Below are positions 16,885 to 25,120 of a stretch of 41,440 bases of DNA, piece after piece. Each line of letters starts with the position of its first letter. The first letter of the stretch is position 1. The notes under the pieces were generated by a model. That model had not been told where the DNA came from. It saw nothing but the letters and a program-made list of their open reading frames with translations, and did no database searches. Where the stretch lies: positions 1 to 41,440 of the forward strand of contig JAOTXT010000036.1 in NCBI GenBank assembly GCA_029862205.1. The letters are read 5' to 3'. The position numbers were made by a program, and so were the translations under genes. The DNA is from Paracoccaceae bacterium. GTDB lineage: Bacteria; Pseudomonadota; Alphaproteobacteria; Rhodobacterales; Rhodobacteraceae.

Positions 16885-18162
16885 TCAACGGCCTCGGTGA
16901 TTCTCTCCCAGCGCCACCTTGGCCGGCCGGACTGGCAGCGACGCGACCCCGCGCAGACCGAGGCGCTCGATCCAGTCGAGCTCGTGGTCATCCGGGAGGA
17001 CGAGGTCCGGCAGGCGACCGTAAAGCCGGGTCAGCGCCGCCTGCACCTCGACCCGGGCGAGCTGCATCCCCAGGCAGAAATGAATGCCGGAGCCGAAGAC
17101 CAGATGCGGGTTGGGGAACCGGTCGAGACGCAGCTCGCCTGGTGCCTCGAAGACCTCCGCGTCGTGATTGGCCGAGGCCAGGAACCCGGTGATCAACTCG
17201 CCACGCCTCAAGGCCTGGCCCTCCAGTTCCAGATCGCGGGCCACGTAGCGCGGCTTGGTCATCTGCACGGGCGTGGTGTAGCGGGCCAGCTCCTCGACCG
17301 CGCGCTCGATCCGCGCGCTTGGATCCGCCATCAGCCACGCCCGCTGGCCCGGGTGCCTGTTCAGCGCGACAACGCTGGTGGCAATCAGATGGGTCGTGGT
17401 CTCGAACCCGGCGATCAGCAACAGAAACACCATCGAGATAAGCTCGGCCTCGCTGAGGCGGTCGCCATCCTCCTCGCGCAACAGCTCGGTGATCAGGCCG
17501 GGGCGCGGCGCGCGGCGGCAGGCCTCGATCTGATCCCGGACATAGCGGATCAGCTTTTTCAGCGCGCGCAGCGCCCGGAAGAAGCCCCAGGCGCTGGTCA
17601 TGCCCGTGCCGACCTTGGTCCAGTGGGCAAACTCGCCGCGGTCTTGGTCGGGCAGGCCCAGCAGCTCGCAGATCACCTCCAGCGGCAAGCGCCGGGCGTA
17701 GCCCTCGACCAGGTCGGCGCTTCCCGTGGCTCGAATATCGGCCTCGATGCCGTCCAGCATCGTATCCGCCAGCGCCTCGATGCGGCCGCGCATCGCCTGG
17801 ACGCCGCGGCGCTGGAACGCCCCGTCCACCAGCTTGCGCAGGCGCCGGTGGTCGGGCTCGTCCTTCATCAGCATGTTCTCGGTCAGAAGCTTCAGCGAGC
17901 GCGGCATCCACCAGCGCATGCCCGCGATGCCGGTGCGCCCCGCATTTCGGCTTTCGCGGACGAAGCCGGCCTTGTCCTTCAGCATGGTGCCGGTGGCGGC
18001 ATGCGTGGTGGTGACCCATGTCCGCCCGATGAAGGGCAGCCGCATGGGGATCACTGGACCGGCCGCGCGCATGGCGGCCAATGTCGGCCCCGGATCGCGT
18101 TTGAAAGCGGCGCTCTCGATATCAAAGCGCAACGGCCGCGAAAGGCTGTGGGGGTTGGTCAT
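16885..18162 (-). CDS. Cytochrome P450
   Basis: A 425-residue soluble bacterial P450. All family landmarks are seen: the I-helix oxygen-activation motif AGFETTT (251-257), ExxR in EELAR (Glu291, Arg294), and the heme loop FGSGIHFCLGMQLAR with ligand Cys363. It hydroxylates an unknown organic substrate using electrons from a ferredoxin system, none of which is encoded nearby. The start at 18162 gives the normal length; upstream ATG and GTG options (to 18273) add a segment without homology, and no strong ribosome site is seen at either. It stands alone between the DUF882 pair and a divergent nucleoside phosphorylase. Confidence 0.93.
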   Translation of the reverse strand: MTNPHSLSRPLRFDIESAAFKRDPGPTLAAMRAAGPVIPMRLPFIGRTWVTTTHAATGTMLKDKAGFVRESRNAGRTGIAGMRWWMPRSLKLLTENMLMKDEPDHRRLRKLVDGAFQRRGVQAMRGRIEALADTMLDGIEADIRATGSADLVEGYARRLPLEVICELLGLPDQDRGEFAHWTKVGTGMTSAWGFFRALRALKKLIRYVRDQIEACRRAPRPGLITELLREEDGDRLSEAELISMVFLLLIAGFETTTHLIATSVVALNRHPGQRAWLMADPSARIERAVEELARYTTPVQMTKPRYVARDLELEGQALRRGELITGFLASANHDAEVFEAPGELRLDRFPNPHLVFGSGIHFCLGMQLARVEVQAALTRLYGRLPDLVLPDDHELDWIERLGLRGVASLPVRPAKVALGENHRGR

Positions 18163-18380
18163 GGGTGGCAGTTTAGCGTAAGCCCGGTCCCCGCTATAGG
18201 GCGCGCGGCTTACGCCGACCCGGGTAGACTGAGAGCCATACATGCGAAATGCCTGACCCTGTCTCGCGCGCAATGTTGATGGCTTTCTGATTTGCCCGAT
18301 CCGGCACCATTGTTGCCGCGCGGCGCAAAGGCCATAGTCCTCAGCGAACCCACGCTGAGAGATGCCATCGGACCACGACT

Positions 18381-19187
18381 ATGGACGAAACCCGACCGCC
18401 GATTCTTTCCGGTAAACGCTATGATCAGCCTTCGGCGTTCACACCGGAAAACCTGTTGCGCGAGGCGCGACGGCAGAAATCCACCACGCGCGACCCGGTG
18501 CCGAATGTCTGCTTACTGGACCCGGACGGAGATATCGTCCGGCAATTGAAAGCTGACGGCCGGGCAGAGCGCCATCGAGGATGGGCTTGTTACCACACCG
18601 AGCTTTTCGTCACCGTCGAACACGGGTTGGCGATCGGTGTGATCGGCTGCGTGGTCGGATCATCGTTCGCCGTCTTGGTCGCGGAAGAGCTCTTCGCATC
18701 GGGGTGCGGGTTGCTGATCAGCATGACATCCTCAGGTCAGTTAGAGCCGCTCCGCGCGCCGCCTTACTTCATCCTTATCGACCGGGCGCTGAGGGACGAG
18801 GGGACCAGCTACCACTACCTGCCGCCATCAGAATTCAGCGAGGCGCCCGACGCCCTGGTAGGCGGGCTCATGGGAGCGTTCGAGGACTTTGACGTGCCGG
18901 TCCTGCGCGGAGCGACTTGGACGACGGATGCGCCTTTCCGCGAGACCGACGAGGCGATCGAGAGCATGCGCCAGCGCGGCCTGCTGGCGGTCGAGATGGA
19001 GGCGGCAGCGCTTTACGCTTTCGCCGCCGCGCGCGGCAGGAACGTGATCTGCTTTGCCCATGTGACCAATCAAATGGGAATCGTCGAGGGCGACTTCGAG
19101 AAGGGCGCCGCAAATGGCACCGAGGATGCCCTTCGCGTCATTGTACGCGCAGCGGAGCGCCTGGGCGGCGCGTCGGAGACGCCCTGA
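18381..19187 (+). CDS. Nucleoside phosphorylase (PNP/UDP family 1)
   Basis: A 268-residue protein of the purine/uridine phosphorylase family. The diagnostic nucleoside-binding segment LLAVEMEAAALYAFA (about residue 200) has the Met-Glu pair that holds ribose, and GCVVGSSFAVLVAEEL corresponds to the phosphate-binding glycine region. It would cleave a nucleoside with phosphate to a base and ribose-1-phosphate in the cytoplasm. The phosphate-loop residues are less canonical than in DeoD or Udp, and the substrate base cannot be told. It ends 21 nt before the convergent metY stop. Confidence 0.85.
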   Translation: MDETRPPILSGKRYDQPSAFTPENLLREARRQKSTTRDPVPNVCLLDPDGDIVRQLKADGRAERHRGWACYHTELFVTVEHGLAIGVIGCVVGSSFAVLVAEELFASGCGLLISMTSSGQLEPLRAPPYFILIDRALRDEGTSYHYLPPSEFSEAPDALVGGLMGAFEDFDVPVLRGATWTTDAPFRETDEAIESMRQRGLLAVEMEAAALYAFAAARGRNVICFAHVTNQMGIVEGDFEKGAANGTEDALRVIVRAAERLGGASETP

Positions 19188-19208
19188 CATGGGGCCAGGG
19201 CGAACCCG

Positions 19209-20489
19209 CTACCGCTTGGCCTGTTTCAGCGCCTGCTCCAGATCGGCGATCAGGTCGTCCGGATCCTCGATCCCGATCGACAGGCGCACGACGTCGCTGT
19301 CGGCGCCGGCCAGCTTTCGCTGCTCGTCGGTCAATTGCCGGTGGGTGGTCGAGGCGGAGTGGATCACCAGCGACCGCGCGTCGCCCAGATTGGCCACATG
19401 GCTGAACAGCTCGAGCGCGTCCACGAACTTCACGCAGGCATTGTAGCCACCCTTGAGGCGGAAGGTGAAAAGCGCGCCCGCGCCCTTCGGGCAGATCTTC
19501 CTGCCTTGGCGGTAATAAGGGCTGGATTTCAGGCCCGCATAGGTGACCTCCATGACCTTGGGATGGCCCTCCAGCCAGGTGGCGATCGTCTTGGCGTTCG
19601 CCACATGCTTTTCCATCCGCAGGCTGAGCGTCTCGATCCCCATCAGGGTCTGGAAGGCGCCCATCGGGCTCATGGTCATGCCCAGATCCCTCAGGCCCAC
19701 CGCATGGCCGTGGAGCGTGAAGGCCAGGGGACCGAAGGTCTCGTGAAACTTCAGCCCGTGATAGGCGGGCTCGGGCTGGCTGAGCGAGGGGAACTTGTCC
19801 GAGGCCGACCAGTCGAAATTGCCACTATCAACGATGACGCCGCCGGTCACTGTGCCGTTGCCGGTCAGATACTTGGTGGTCGAGTGCACGACCAGGGTCG
19901 CGCCCTGCTCGATCGGCCGGCACAGATAGGGGGTGGCGCTGGTATTGTCGACGATCAGCGGCACGCCCTGCTTGTCCGCCACCTTCGCGACCTTGGGGAG
20001 GTTCGCCACATGGCCGCCGGGATTGGCGATCGACTCGCAGAAGATCGCCTTCGTGCGCCGGTCGCAGGCCTTCGAGATATCGCCCGACTTGTCGATATCC
20101 ACGAACCGCGCCTCCCAGCCGAATCGCTTGATGGTGTGGCTCATCTGCGTGACGGTGCCGCCGTAGAGCCGGTTCGAGACGACCACGTTGTCGCCCGGGC
20201 TCATCAGCGGAAAGAGCGCCAGGATCTGCGCCGCGTGGCCCGAGGAGCACGCGACCGCGCCTTGGCCCCCCTCCAGCGCCGCGACCCTCTCCTGCAGGAC
20301 GGCGACGGTGGGATTGGTCAGGCGCGAATAGATGAAGCCGACCTCCTGGAGATTGAACAGCGCCGCCGCGTGATCGGAGTCGCGGAACACGTATGCGGTC
20401 GTCTGATAGATCGGGGTCTGCCGGGCGCCGGTCGCCGGGTCGGGCCTGGCGCCCGCATGGATCTGCAGGGTGTCGAAACCGTAAGCCAT
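19209..20489 (-). CDS. metY: O-acetylhomoserine aminocarboxypropyltransferase (sulfhydrylase) MetY
   Basis: A 426-residue PLP enzyme of the Cys/Met metabolism family at the full MetY length. The PLP lysine is Lys206 in VHSTTKYLTGNGT; YSRLTNPTVAVLQERVAALEGG and CESIANPGG are family motifs, and LTDEQRKLAG near the C-terminus is typical of MetY. It makes homocysteine from O-acetylhomoserine and sulfide, feeding methionine synthesis. A GGAGGAGC ribosome site precedes the ATG at 20489; an upstream start at 20528 is less likely. I looked for a SAM-II-type riboswitch in the 170-base leader and could not recognise one. Confidence 0.95.
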   Translation of the reverse strand: MAYGFDTLQIHAGARPDPATGARQTPIYQTTAYVFRDSDHAAALFNLQEVGFIYSRLTNPTVAVLQERVAALEGGQGAVACSSGHAAQILALFPLMSPGDNVVVSNRLYGGTVTQMSHTIKRFGWEARFVDIDKSGDISKACDRRTKAIFCESIANPGGHVANLPKVAKVADKQGVPLIVDNTSATPYLCRPIEQGATLVVHSTTKYLTGNGTVTGGVIVDSGNFDWSASDKFPSLSQPEPAYHGLKFHETFGPLAFTLHGHAVGLRDLGMTMSPMGAFQTLMGIETLSLRMEKHVANAKTIATWLEGHPKVMEVTYAGLKSSPYYRQGRKICPKGAGALFTFRLKGGYNACVKFVDALELFSHVANLGDARSLVIHSASTTHRQLTDEQRKLAGADSDVVRLSIGIEDPDDLIADLEQALKQAKR

Positions 20490-20659
20490 TGGTCGGGAGC
20501 TCCTCCGCGTCATATTTTCGGGCCGCATATGGTTAGCGCGCGGCGCTCAAGGAGGACAGGGAAAAATCCTCGGATCCGCACCAGTGGCGGCATGCGACGC
20601 GCGCGAGCCCGCGACGTTCCTGCGTCGAAACGGTATCCGACCGCCGACCGCTCAGCGTG

Positions 20660-21850
20660 TCACACCAGCAGCGCCGTCCCGTACATGATCGCCAGTCCAA
20701 GGGTGCCCCCCAGAAGGTTGACAACGGTCATGGCCCCGCGCGGCGGTGAGCGGCGGATCAGCATGGCGCCGACCTCGATGATGACCTGCAGGATCGCACC
20801 CGCGCCGATCCCGAAGCAGAGTGCCGTCCAATAGGGGCTGATCGCCGTCGCGCCGAGCATAACGCCTGGCACCGCCGGCAGGCCTGCCAGCGCCGCGAGG
20901 CCAGCGAAAGTGAGCAAACCCGGCTCCTCGTCGGTCAGTGGAGCGGCGATCGCGAAACCCTCGGACACATTGTGGATCGCAAAGCCGACGACCAAGAAGG
21001 TTGCCAGCGCCGCCGCCCCAGCGCCCAGCGCGGCGCCGACCGCCAAGCCCTCGCCGAAGTTATGCACGCCGATGCCAAAGGCAATGAAGGCCGCCAAAGC
21101 CAGCCCCTCGGGCGGACGCCCGCCGCGCCGCCCAATTGCGATCAGCAGCATTGTGGTGGCGGCCATCGATACCCAGACCAAACTCCCAGCCCGAAGGCGA
21201 CCGAGGGCGCCCTCGGCGACCTCGAGACCCTCGCTGAGCGTATCGACGAAAAGGTAGCCCAACAGCCCGATGGTCAGAGCGAACATGAACCCCATCGTCC
21301 CCTCCGGCGCGCCGCGCATCGCCGGATAGGCCAGCAGCCCCGCGGCGACCGGCGCAAAACCTAGGAACAAGCCGACAAGGATCATCTGGCCAATCGCCGC
21401 GCTTGACGCAGAAAGCTCGGCCACGGCCACATCGATCGTATGTTCGAACGTTGCGCCCGAGGCGGTGACCATGACCAGGTGATGGGTCTCGCCCTCGACC
21501 CATGGGTACGGAATATCGAATGTGGCAACGTCCAACCGCCCAATCTCGTTCGAGGGCTCGGCGGTAAAGTCACGATAGGCGCCGTCGACTTGTATCTGCG
21601 CCACCGTCACAGGCGACGAGCCGTCGGCCTGCACGGAAAGCGAGATCAATCCCGGGGTCAATGTGACTGCGTCGACAGAGAGTTCCTCGACCGGCGGCGC
21701 CGATGCGCTGAGTTGCTCGAGCGGGCGCCCGATCAGGATGACCGCGAGGATTGCGGCGAGTCCTAAGAATGGCAGGGCAAGCCACAGCCAGCGGCCATGG
21801 AACCGACCGCCGGAAGGTCGGGTGATGACTTCCTCAGTGCCGTCGCTCAT
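20660..21850 (-). CDS. ZIP-family metal transporter with N-terminal extracytoplasmic domain
   Basis: A 396-residue protein. Residues 21-42 form one membrane helix, 45-145 a hydrophilic beta-rich segment, and 150-396 an eight-helix ZIP domain. The metal-binding helices carry GVHNFGEG (His263, Asn264, Glu267) and AIHNVSEG (His293, Asn294, Glu297), matching the ZIP HN.PEG and HE-type motifs. The added soluble domain is not part of ordinary bacterial ZIPs. It begins 10 nt after the multicopper oxidase gene and both are divergent from mntR, pointing to manganese or another divalent metal. The ATG at 21850 (GAGGGCGG upstream) is preferred; an upstream ATG at 21880 lies inside the oxidase gene. Confidence 0.88.
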   Translation of the reverse strand: MSDGTEEVITRPSGGRFHGRWLWLALPFLGLAAILAVILIGRPLEQLSASAPPVEELSVDAVTLTPGLISLSVQADGSSPVTVAQIQVDGAYRDFTAEPSNEIGRLDVATFDIPYPWVEGETHHLVMVTASGATFEHTIDVAVAELSASSAAIGQMILVGLFLGFAPVAAGLLAYPAMRGAPEGTMGFMFALTIGLLGYLFVDTLSEGLEVAEGALGRLRAGSLVWVSMAATTMLLIAIGRRGGRPPEGLALAAFIAFGIGVHNFGEGLAVGAALGAGAAALATFLVVGFAIHNVSEGFAIAAPLTDEEPGLLTFAGLAALAGLPAVPGVMLGATAISPYWTALCFGIGAGAILQVIIEVGAMLIRRSPPRGAMTVVNLLGGTLGLAIMYGTALLV

Positions 21851-21860
21851 GGGTCCGCCC

Positions 21861-22919
21861 TCATGCGTCAGTGACGTCAAAAAAGCTCATCCATCCGAGC
21901 TCCGCAAACTCGGATTGATGGGCGTGGAACATGTAGAGACCTGGTTCGTGGCGCGAAAAATCGATCTCGATAATGCCGCGCTGACCCTGGCATTGCATCA
22001 CCGTATCGACCATCTGCAATGTCGGAGTCAGGGTCGTGCCATGGTCGTAATAGTCGTAGAAATTGCCATGCAAGTGGAGTGAGTTGACCAGGTCGAATTC
22101 AGTCACATTGACGAGATAAATTCGGATCGGGCGCGAACGGGCCACCCTGATCGGCTCGTTTGCATAGGCAAACGCAATCGAATTGGCGGCGTAGAATTCG
22201 TTCTCCTCGTCGAAGTTGGTGTCGAATCCGTTCATCACCATGACGAACTCCTGCCAGCGCCCATGCTCCGCCGTACCGTGGCGGCGGCCCTGCGCCGCCG
22301 CGAGGTTATTCGGATGACGCGCCGGATCGGGATCGATGATCAGCGCGCCGTAGAGCCCCTTGTGGATATGCCGCTTCAGTGGCAGCGCGTGGCAGTGGTA
22401 AAGGTGACAGCCGAACGGCACCGCATCGATTTCGTAGGTGAAATTGGTGCCGGGCTCGACCAAGCTCGGACCACTGACGCCATCCATGCTCGCCGCGTGG
22501 ATCGAATGCAGGTGGATCGAGTGCGCATGGCTGCCGGCATTGACAAAATGGATCTTCAGCCGCTCGCCCTCGACGCAACGCAGCGCAGGACCGGGTACAC
22601 GGCCCTGATAGGTCCAGGCCGGAAAGAAGACCCCGGGGGCGATCTCGATTTCCTTGTCAACGGCAGTAACGGTCCATTCCCGAACTGTACGGCCATCGGG
22701 AGACGTCGACGTGTCGCCGTAGTCGAATTCGGTCAGAAGTTCGTGAGGCGTGAATCCGTTGGCTTCGTGATCGACGAGACCCACCACCTTGTTGGCGCCG
22801 GGCTCATGCGCAGCTTCGCTACGCGACGACGCCTGGGCAATAGCCTGCCGCGCGGCGAGCGGCGCGGCGCCGGAAATGCCCGCGAGGGCTGCGAACGCCT
22901 GTCTTCGTGTCGCTGGCAA
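21861..22919 (-). CDS. Two-domain multicopper oxidase, Tat-exported
   Basis: A 352-residue protein with a twin-arginine signal (TRRQAFA, residues 4-10) and two cupredoxin domains. Copper motifs are SIHLHSIH (His136, His138), LYHCHALP (His175, Cys176, His177) with His184 downstream, LHLHGN (His282, His284) and FHAHQSEF (His332, His334). Cys occurs only in domain 1, so the type-1 copper is there. The position of the axial Met, as in GMYG of relatives, is Leu189 (GLYG). The start is a TTG at 22917-22919 with GAGGAG eight bases upstream (22928-22933); no in-frame ATG gives the signal peptide. Oxidation of Mn(II), Fe(II) or Cu(I) in the periplasm is plausible; a nitrite-reductase-like role is the alternative. 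Confidence 0.9.
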   Translation of the reverse strand: MPATRRQAFAALAGISGAAPLAARQAIAQASSRSEAAHEPGANKVVGLVDHEANGFTPHELLTEFDYGDTSTSPDGRTVREWTVTAVDKEIEIAPGVFFPAWTYQGRVPGPALRCVEGERLKIHFVNAGSHAHSIHLHSIHAASMDGVSGPSLVEPGTNFTYEIDAVPFGCHLYHCHALPLKRHIHKGLYGALIIDPDPARHPNNLAAAQGRRHGTAEHGRWQEFVMVMNGFDTNFDEENEFYAANSIAFAYANEPIRVARSRPIRIYLVNVTEFDLVNSLHLHGNFYDYYDHGTTLTPTLQMVDTVMQCQGQRGIIEIDFSRHEPGLYMFHAHQSEFAELGWMSFFDVTDA

Positions 22920-22970
22920 ATGCGTTTCTCCTCGCTGCGCCTGGGCGAAAGCTCGTTTGGCTGTTTTGAA

Positions 22971-23017
22971 GCTTAGTGCAAATTATGTCTCGACTAACTT
23001 TTGTTTGCAACGCTAAA
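22971..23017. promoter_or_regulatory. Candidate MntR operator in the divergent mntR / oxidase region
   Basis: The 138-bp divergent region contains an imperfect inverted repeat. TTAG followed by TGCAAA at 22973-22982 is mirrored by TTTGCA-ACG-CTAA at 23004-23016. The arms are AT-rich within a GC-rich setting and lie between both start codons, as expected for a shared operator. No experimentally known site was matched. Confidence 0.35.
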
Positions 23018-23057
23018 GTATGCACAAATGCGCGAGGCAGATTAGGGGGCTTGGCAA

Positions 23058-23504
23058 GTGACACGGCAAGCGGCGGCGAGACGGAGGCGGTTGCGGCCGA
23101 TCGCGGACCAGGCGCAGAATTTCGAACGGGTGCGGGATGCGCATTCAAGCGAGATCGCCGAGGATTATGTCGAATTGATCGCTGACCTGCAGGCTACGAC
23201 GGGCGATGCCCGCGCCGTCGACTTAGCCCAGCGCTTCGGCGTAACCCCGGCAACAGTCAACAACACGATCAAACGACTGGTGCGCGATGGGCTGGTCACC
23301 AGCGAGCCCTATCGGGCGATCTTTCTGACCGAGGAAGGCCGGGCCTTGGCCGAGCAGTGCCGCCGCCGTCACCGAATCGTGCGCGATTTCCTGGTGTCGC
23401 TGGGGATTGACGCCGAAATCGCCGAGTCCGATGCCGAGGGCATCGAGCATCATGTCAGCGAGGACACCCTTGCGGCGTTTCTGCGGCATCTAGAGGGTCG
23501 ATAA
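23058..23504 (+). CDS. mntR: Manganese-responsive DtxR-family regulator MntR
   Basis: A 148-residue DtxR/MntR repressor. A winged helix lies at about residues 45-95 (DLAQRFGVTPATVNNTIKRL as the recognition unit), followed by the metal-binding dimer domain with RRHRIVRDFL (His) and DAEGIEHHVSED (Glu and His ligands). The short C-terminus without an SH3 domain fits MntR rather than IdeR. It binds Mn(II) and represses manganese uptake genes. The start is a GTG with AGGGGG eight bases upstream. It is divergent from the multicopper oxidase and ZIP genes, its probable targets, and ends two bases before the convergent CoA-binding gene. Confidence 0.93.
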   Translation: MTRQAAARRRRLRPIADQAQNFERVRDAHSSEIAEDYVELIADLQATTGDARAVDLAQRFGVTPATVNNTIKRLVRDGLVTSEPYRAIFLTEEGRALAEQCRRRHRIVRDFLVSLGIDAEIAESDAEGIEHHVSEDTLAAFLRHLEGR

Positions 23505-23506
23505 AC

Positions 23507-24022
23507 CTACCCCCCCAACTTCGACGAGATGATCCCGGTGTTGATCCCGCCCCAGCGCAGCTCGCCCCAGAGGCGCTGATATTCGATCTTCGGGCAACGG
23601 TTCATGATCACCGTCAGGCCCGCCTTTTCGGCGCGCTTGGCGGCGACCGGGTCGGCGACGCCGATTTGCATCCAGACGGTTTTCAGGCCGCGTGGGCCGA
23701 GCGCCTCGATCGCCTCATCGACCACCGCGCCCGCCAGTTCCGAGCGCCGGAAGATGTCGACCATGTCGATCGGCCCGACCTCCTGCGGAATCCCCGAGAG
23801 GCTGGCATGGATCGTCTCGCCGAACGCTTCCTGCCCCGCATAGGCGGGGTTCACCGGGATCACCCGGAAGCCCTTGGTCTTGAGATAACGGGCGACGAAA
23901 AAGGAGGGGCGGACATCGTTCAGCGAAACGCCCACCGCCGCGATCGTGCGTGTCCGCGTCAGGATCGCGCGCAGTTCGGCGTCGGAATAGTCCGGCAGGT
24001 CATTCTCCGTGATATCCGGCAT
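23507..24022 (-). CDS. CoA-binding domain protein (YccU-like)
   Basis: A 171-residue protein consisting of a single CoA-binding Rossmann domain: IAAVGVSLNDVRPSFFVARYLKTKG for the dinucleotide loop, RVIPVNPAYAGQEAFGE, then VDIFRRSE and VWMQIGV, and the final MNRCPKIEYQRL characteristic of the YccU group. The family binds CoA in the cytoplasm; its physiological role is not settled. The stop is two bases from the mntR stop, and the region upstream contains a terminator-like hairpin. Confidence 0.9.
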   Translation of the reverse strand: MPDITENDLPDYSDAELRAILTRTRTIAAVGVSLNDVRPSFFVARYLKTKGFRVIPVNPAYAGQEAFGETIHASLSGIPQEVGPIDMVDIFRRSELAGAVVDEAIEALGPRGLKTVWMQIGVADPVAAKRAEKAGLTVIMNRCPKIEYQRLWGELRWGGINTGIISSKLGG

Positions 24023-24087
24023 CGCCCTTCGCTCCGGTCTGCGTCCGTTTTGCCCTGTCCCGCGCGCGGCGGCCAGGGGAGGCGGAT

Positions 24088-24137
24088 AAAAAAGGTCCGC
24101 CGGATTCTAACCTGTCTGGGGGAGAAAACCGGCGGAC
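24088..24137 (-). terminator. Intrinsic terminator (minus strand)
   Basis: GTCCGCCGG (24137-24129) pairs perfectly with CCGGCGGAC (24103-24095). A further TTCT/AGAA pairing inside the loop extends the stem, and C-TTTTTT-A follows at once (24094-24087). This is the clearest intrinsic terminator in the window. It lies about 146 bases past the rlmB stop and before the CoA-binding gene. Confidence 0.75.
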
Positions 24138-24193
24138 ACAGTCGGAACGAGGGACAGTGAGTATTGAAGCGGTTCGTTCAAAGCCGCCTCACA
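24088..24193 (-). ncRNA. Candidate small RNA or terminated leader upstream of the CoA-binding gene
   Basis: On the minus strand, a weak promoter-like pair GTTACA (24229-24224) and CATAAT (24205-24200), 18 bases apart, would start transcription near 24193. About 100 bases later a strong hairpin with a six-T tail (24137-24088) would end it. No ORF fits in between. It could equally be the 3' UTR and terminator of rlmB or an attenuator for the CoA-binding gene. Confidence 0.3.
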
Positions 24194-24282
24194 ACGTACA
24201 TTATGGGGTTTGTATTGCGATTTTGTAACCCTCTGTCGCAAATTCGTGAGGAAGCGCTTGATCGCCCGGGCGAAAATTTTTC

Positions 24283-25089
24283 CTAAGCCCTGTTGCGTGC
24301 CGCAAAGAGCGCGACAGCCGCGGCATTCGACACATTGAGCGATCCGAACCCGGCTGCCGGAGTGATTCGGGCGAGTGCGGTGCAGCAATCCCGGGTGCGC
24401 GGCCGCAAGCCCGGGCCTTCGGCGCCAAGGACAAGCGCGATTGGCTGCTCGGCGGCCGTCACCAGCGCATCTGCCAAGTCCGTCTCCGCGGCGCCATCCA
24501 GCCCGATCAGCGCATAGCCCAACGCGGCGAGGTCCTGCATCGCATCGCCCAGATTGCGGACCTTGAGGTAGGGCTGACGCTCGAGCGCCCCGCTGGCGGC
24601 CTTGGCCAGCGCCCCGGTCTCCGGCGCCGAGTGGTGGCGCGGCGCAACGACCGCGCGCGCGCCGAAAACCTCGGCCGAGCGCAGGATAGCGCCCACGTTA
24701 TGGGGATCGGTCACCCGGTCGAGCAGGACCAGAAGCGGCGGCGGCGCGCCGGGCCGGGGCTGCGCAAGCTCGCTGAGCCCGCCCCAATCCAGCGGCTGGG
24801 CCTCGAGCGCGGCACCCTGATGCACCGATTGGGGATCGAGTGGCGCCGGGAACCGGCGCGGATCGGCGGTCTCGGGCTCGATCCCGGACGCCTCGATCGC
24901 CTCGGCCAAGCGCGTGGCCGCGTTCGGGGTCACGATCAGCCGGTGGCGCACGCGCCGCGGATTGATCAGCGCGTCGCGCACCGCGTGAAGCCCGAAAAGC
25001 CAGATCGTCGGCCCCTGCCCCCGCGCAGCTTCCTTCCGGGCCCGGTCGCGCTCGATCGCCCATTTCGGCTTTTTCGCCTGGCCGGCCAT
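24283..25089 (-). CDS. rlmB: 23S rRNA (guanosine-2'-O-)-methyltransferase RlmB / TrmH family
   Basis: A 268-residue SPOUT methyltransferase. An N-terminal RNA-recognition domain (WLFGLHAVRDALINPRR) is followed by the knotted SpoU domain with motif 1 DRVTDPHNVGAILRSAEVFG, motif 2 LVLGAEGPGL and motif 3 GFGSLNVSNAAAVALF. This arrangement is that of RlmB, which methylates the 2'-OH of a guanosine in 23S rRNA. The N-terminal ~25 residues are Lys/Arg-rich. Another TrmH-type target RNA cannot be excluded. Confidence 0.92.
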   Translation of the reverse strand: MAGQAKKPKWAIERDRARKEAARGQGPTIWLFGLHAVRDALINPRRVRHRLIVTPNAATRLAEAIEASGIEPETADPRRFPAPLDPQSVHQGAALEAQPLDWGGLSELAQPRPGAPPPLLVLLDRVTDPHNVGAILRSAEVFGARAVVAPRHHSAPETGALAKAASGALERQPYLKVRNLGDAMQDLAALGYALIGLDGAAETDLADALVTAAEQPIALVLGAEGPGLRPRTRDCCTALARITPAAGFGSLNVSNAAAVALFAARNRA

Positions 25090-25120
25090 GTTCTGTCCCT
25101 TCGGATCGGCGGAAATTGGC

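Noticed and set aside
16849-18279. 476-residue plus-strand frame antisense to the P450
   Set aside because: Long only because of GC bias; the P450 has every motif on the opposite strand.
20490-20659. SAM-II or similar riboswitch in the metY leader
   Set aside because: The leader was scanned for the usual pseudoknot pattern and nothing convincing was found; a covariance-model search would be decisive.
19335-20834. 499-residue plus-strand frame antisense to metY
   Set aside because: Arg/His/Gly-rich without homology; MetY on the other strand is complete.
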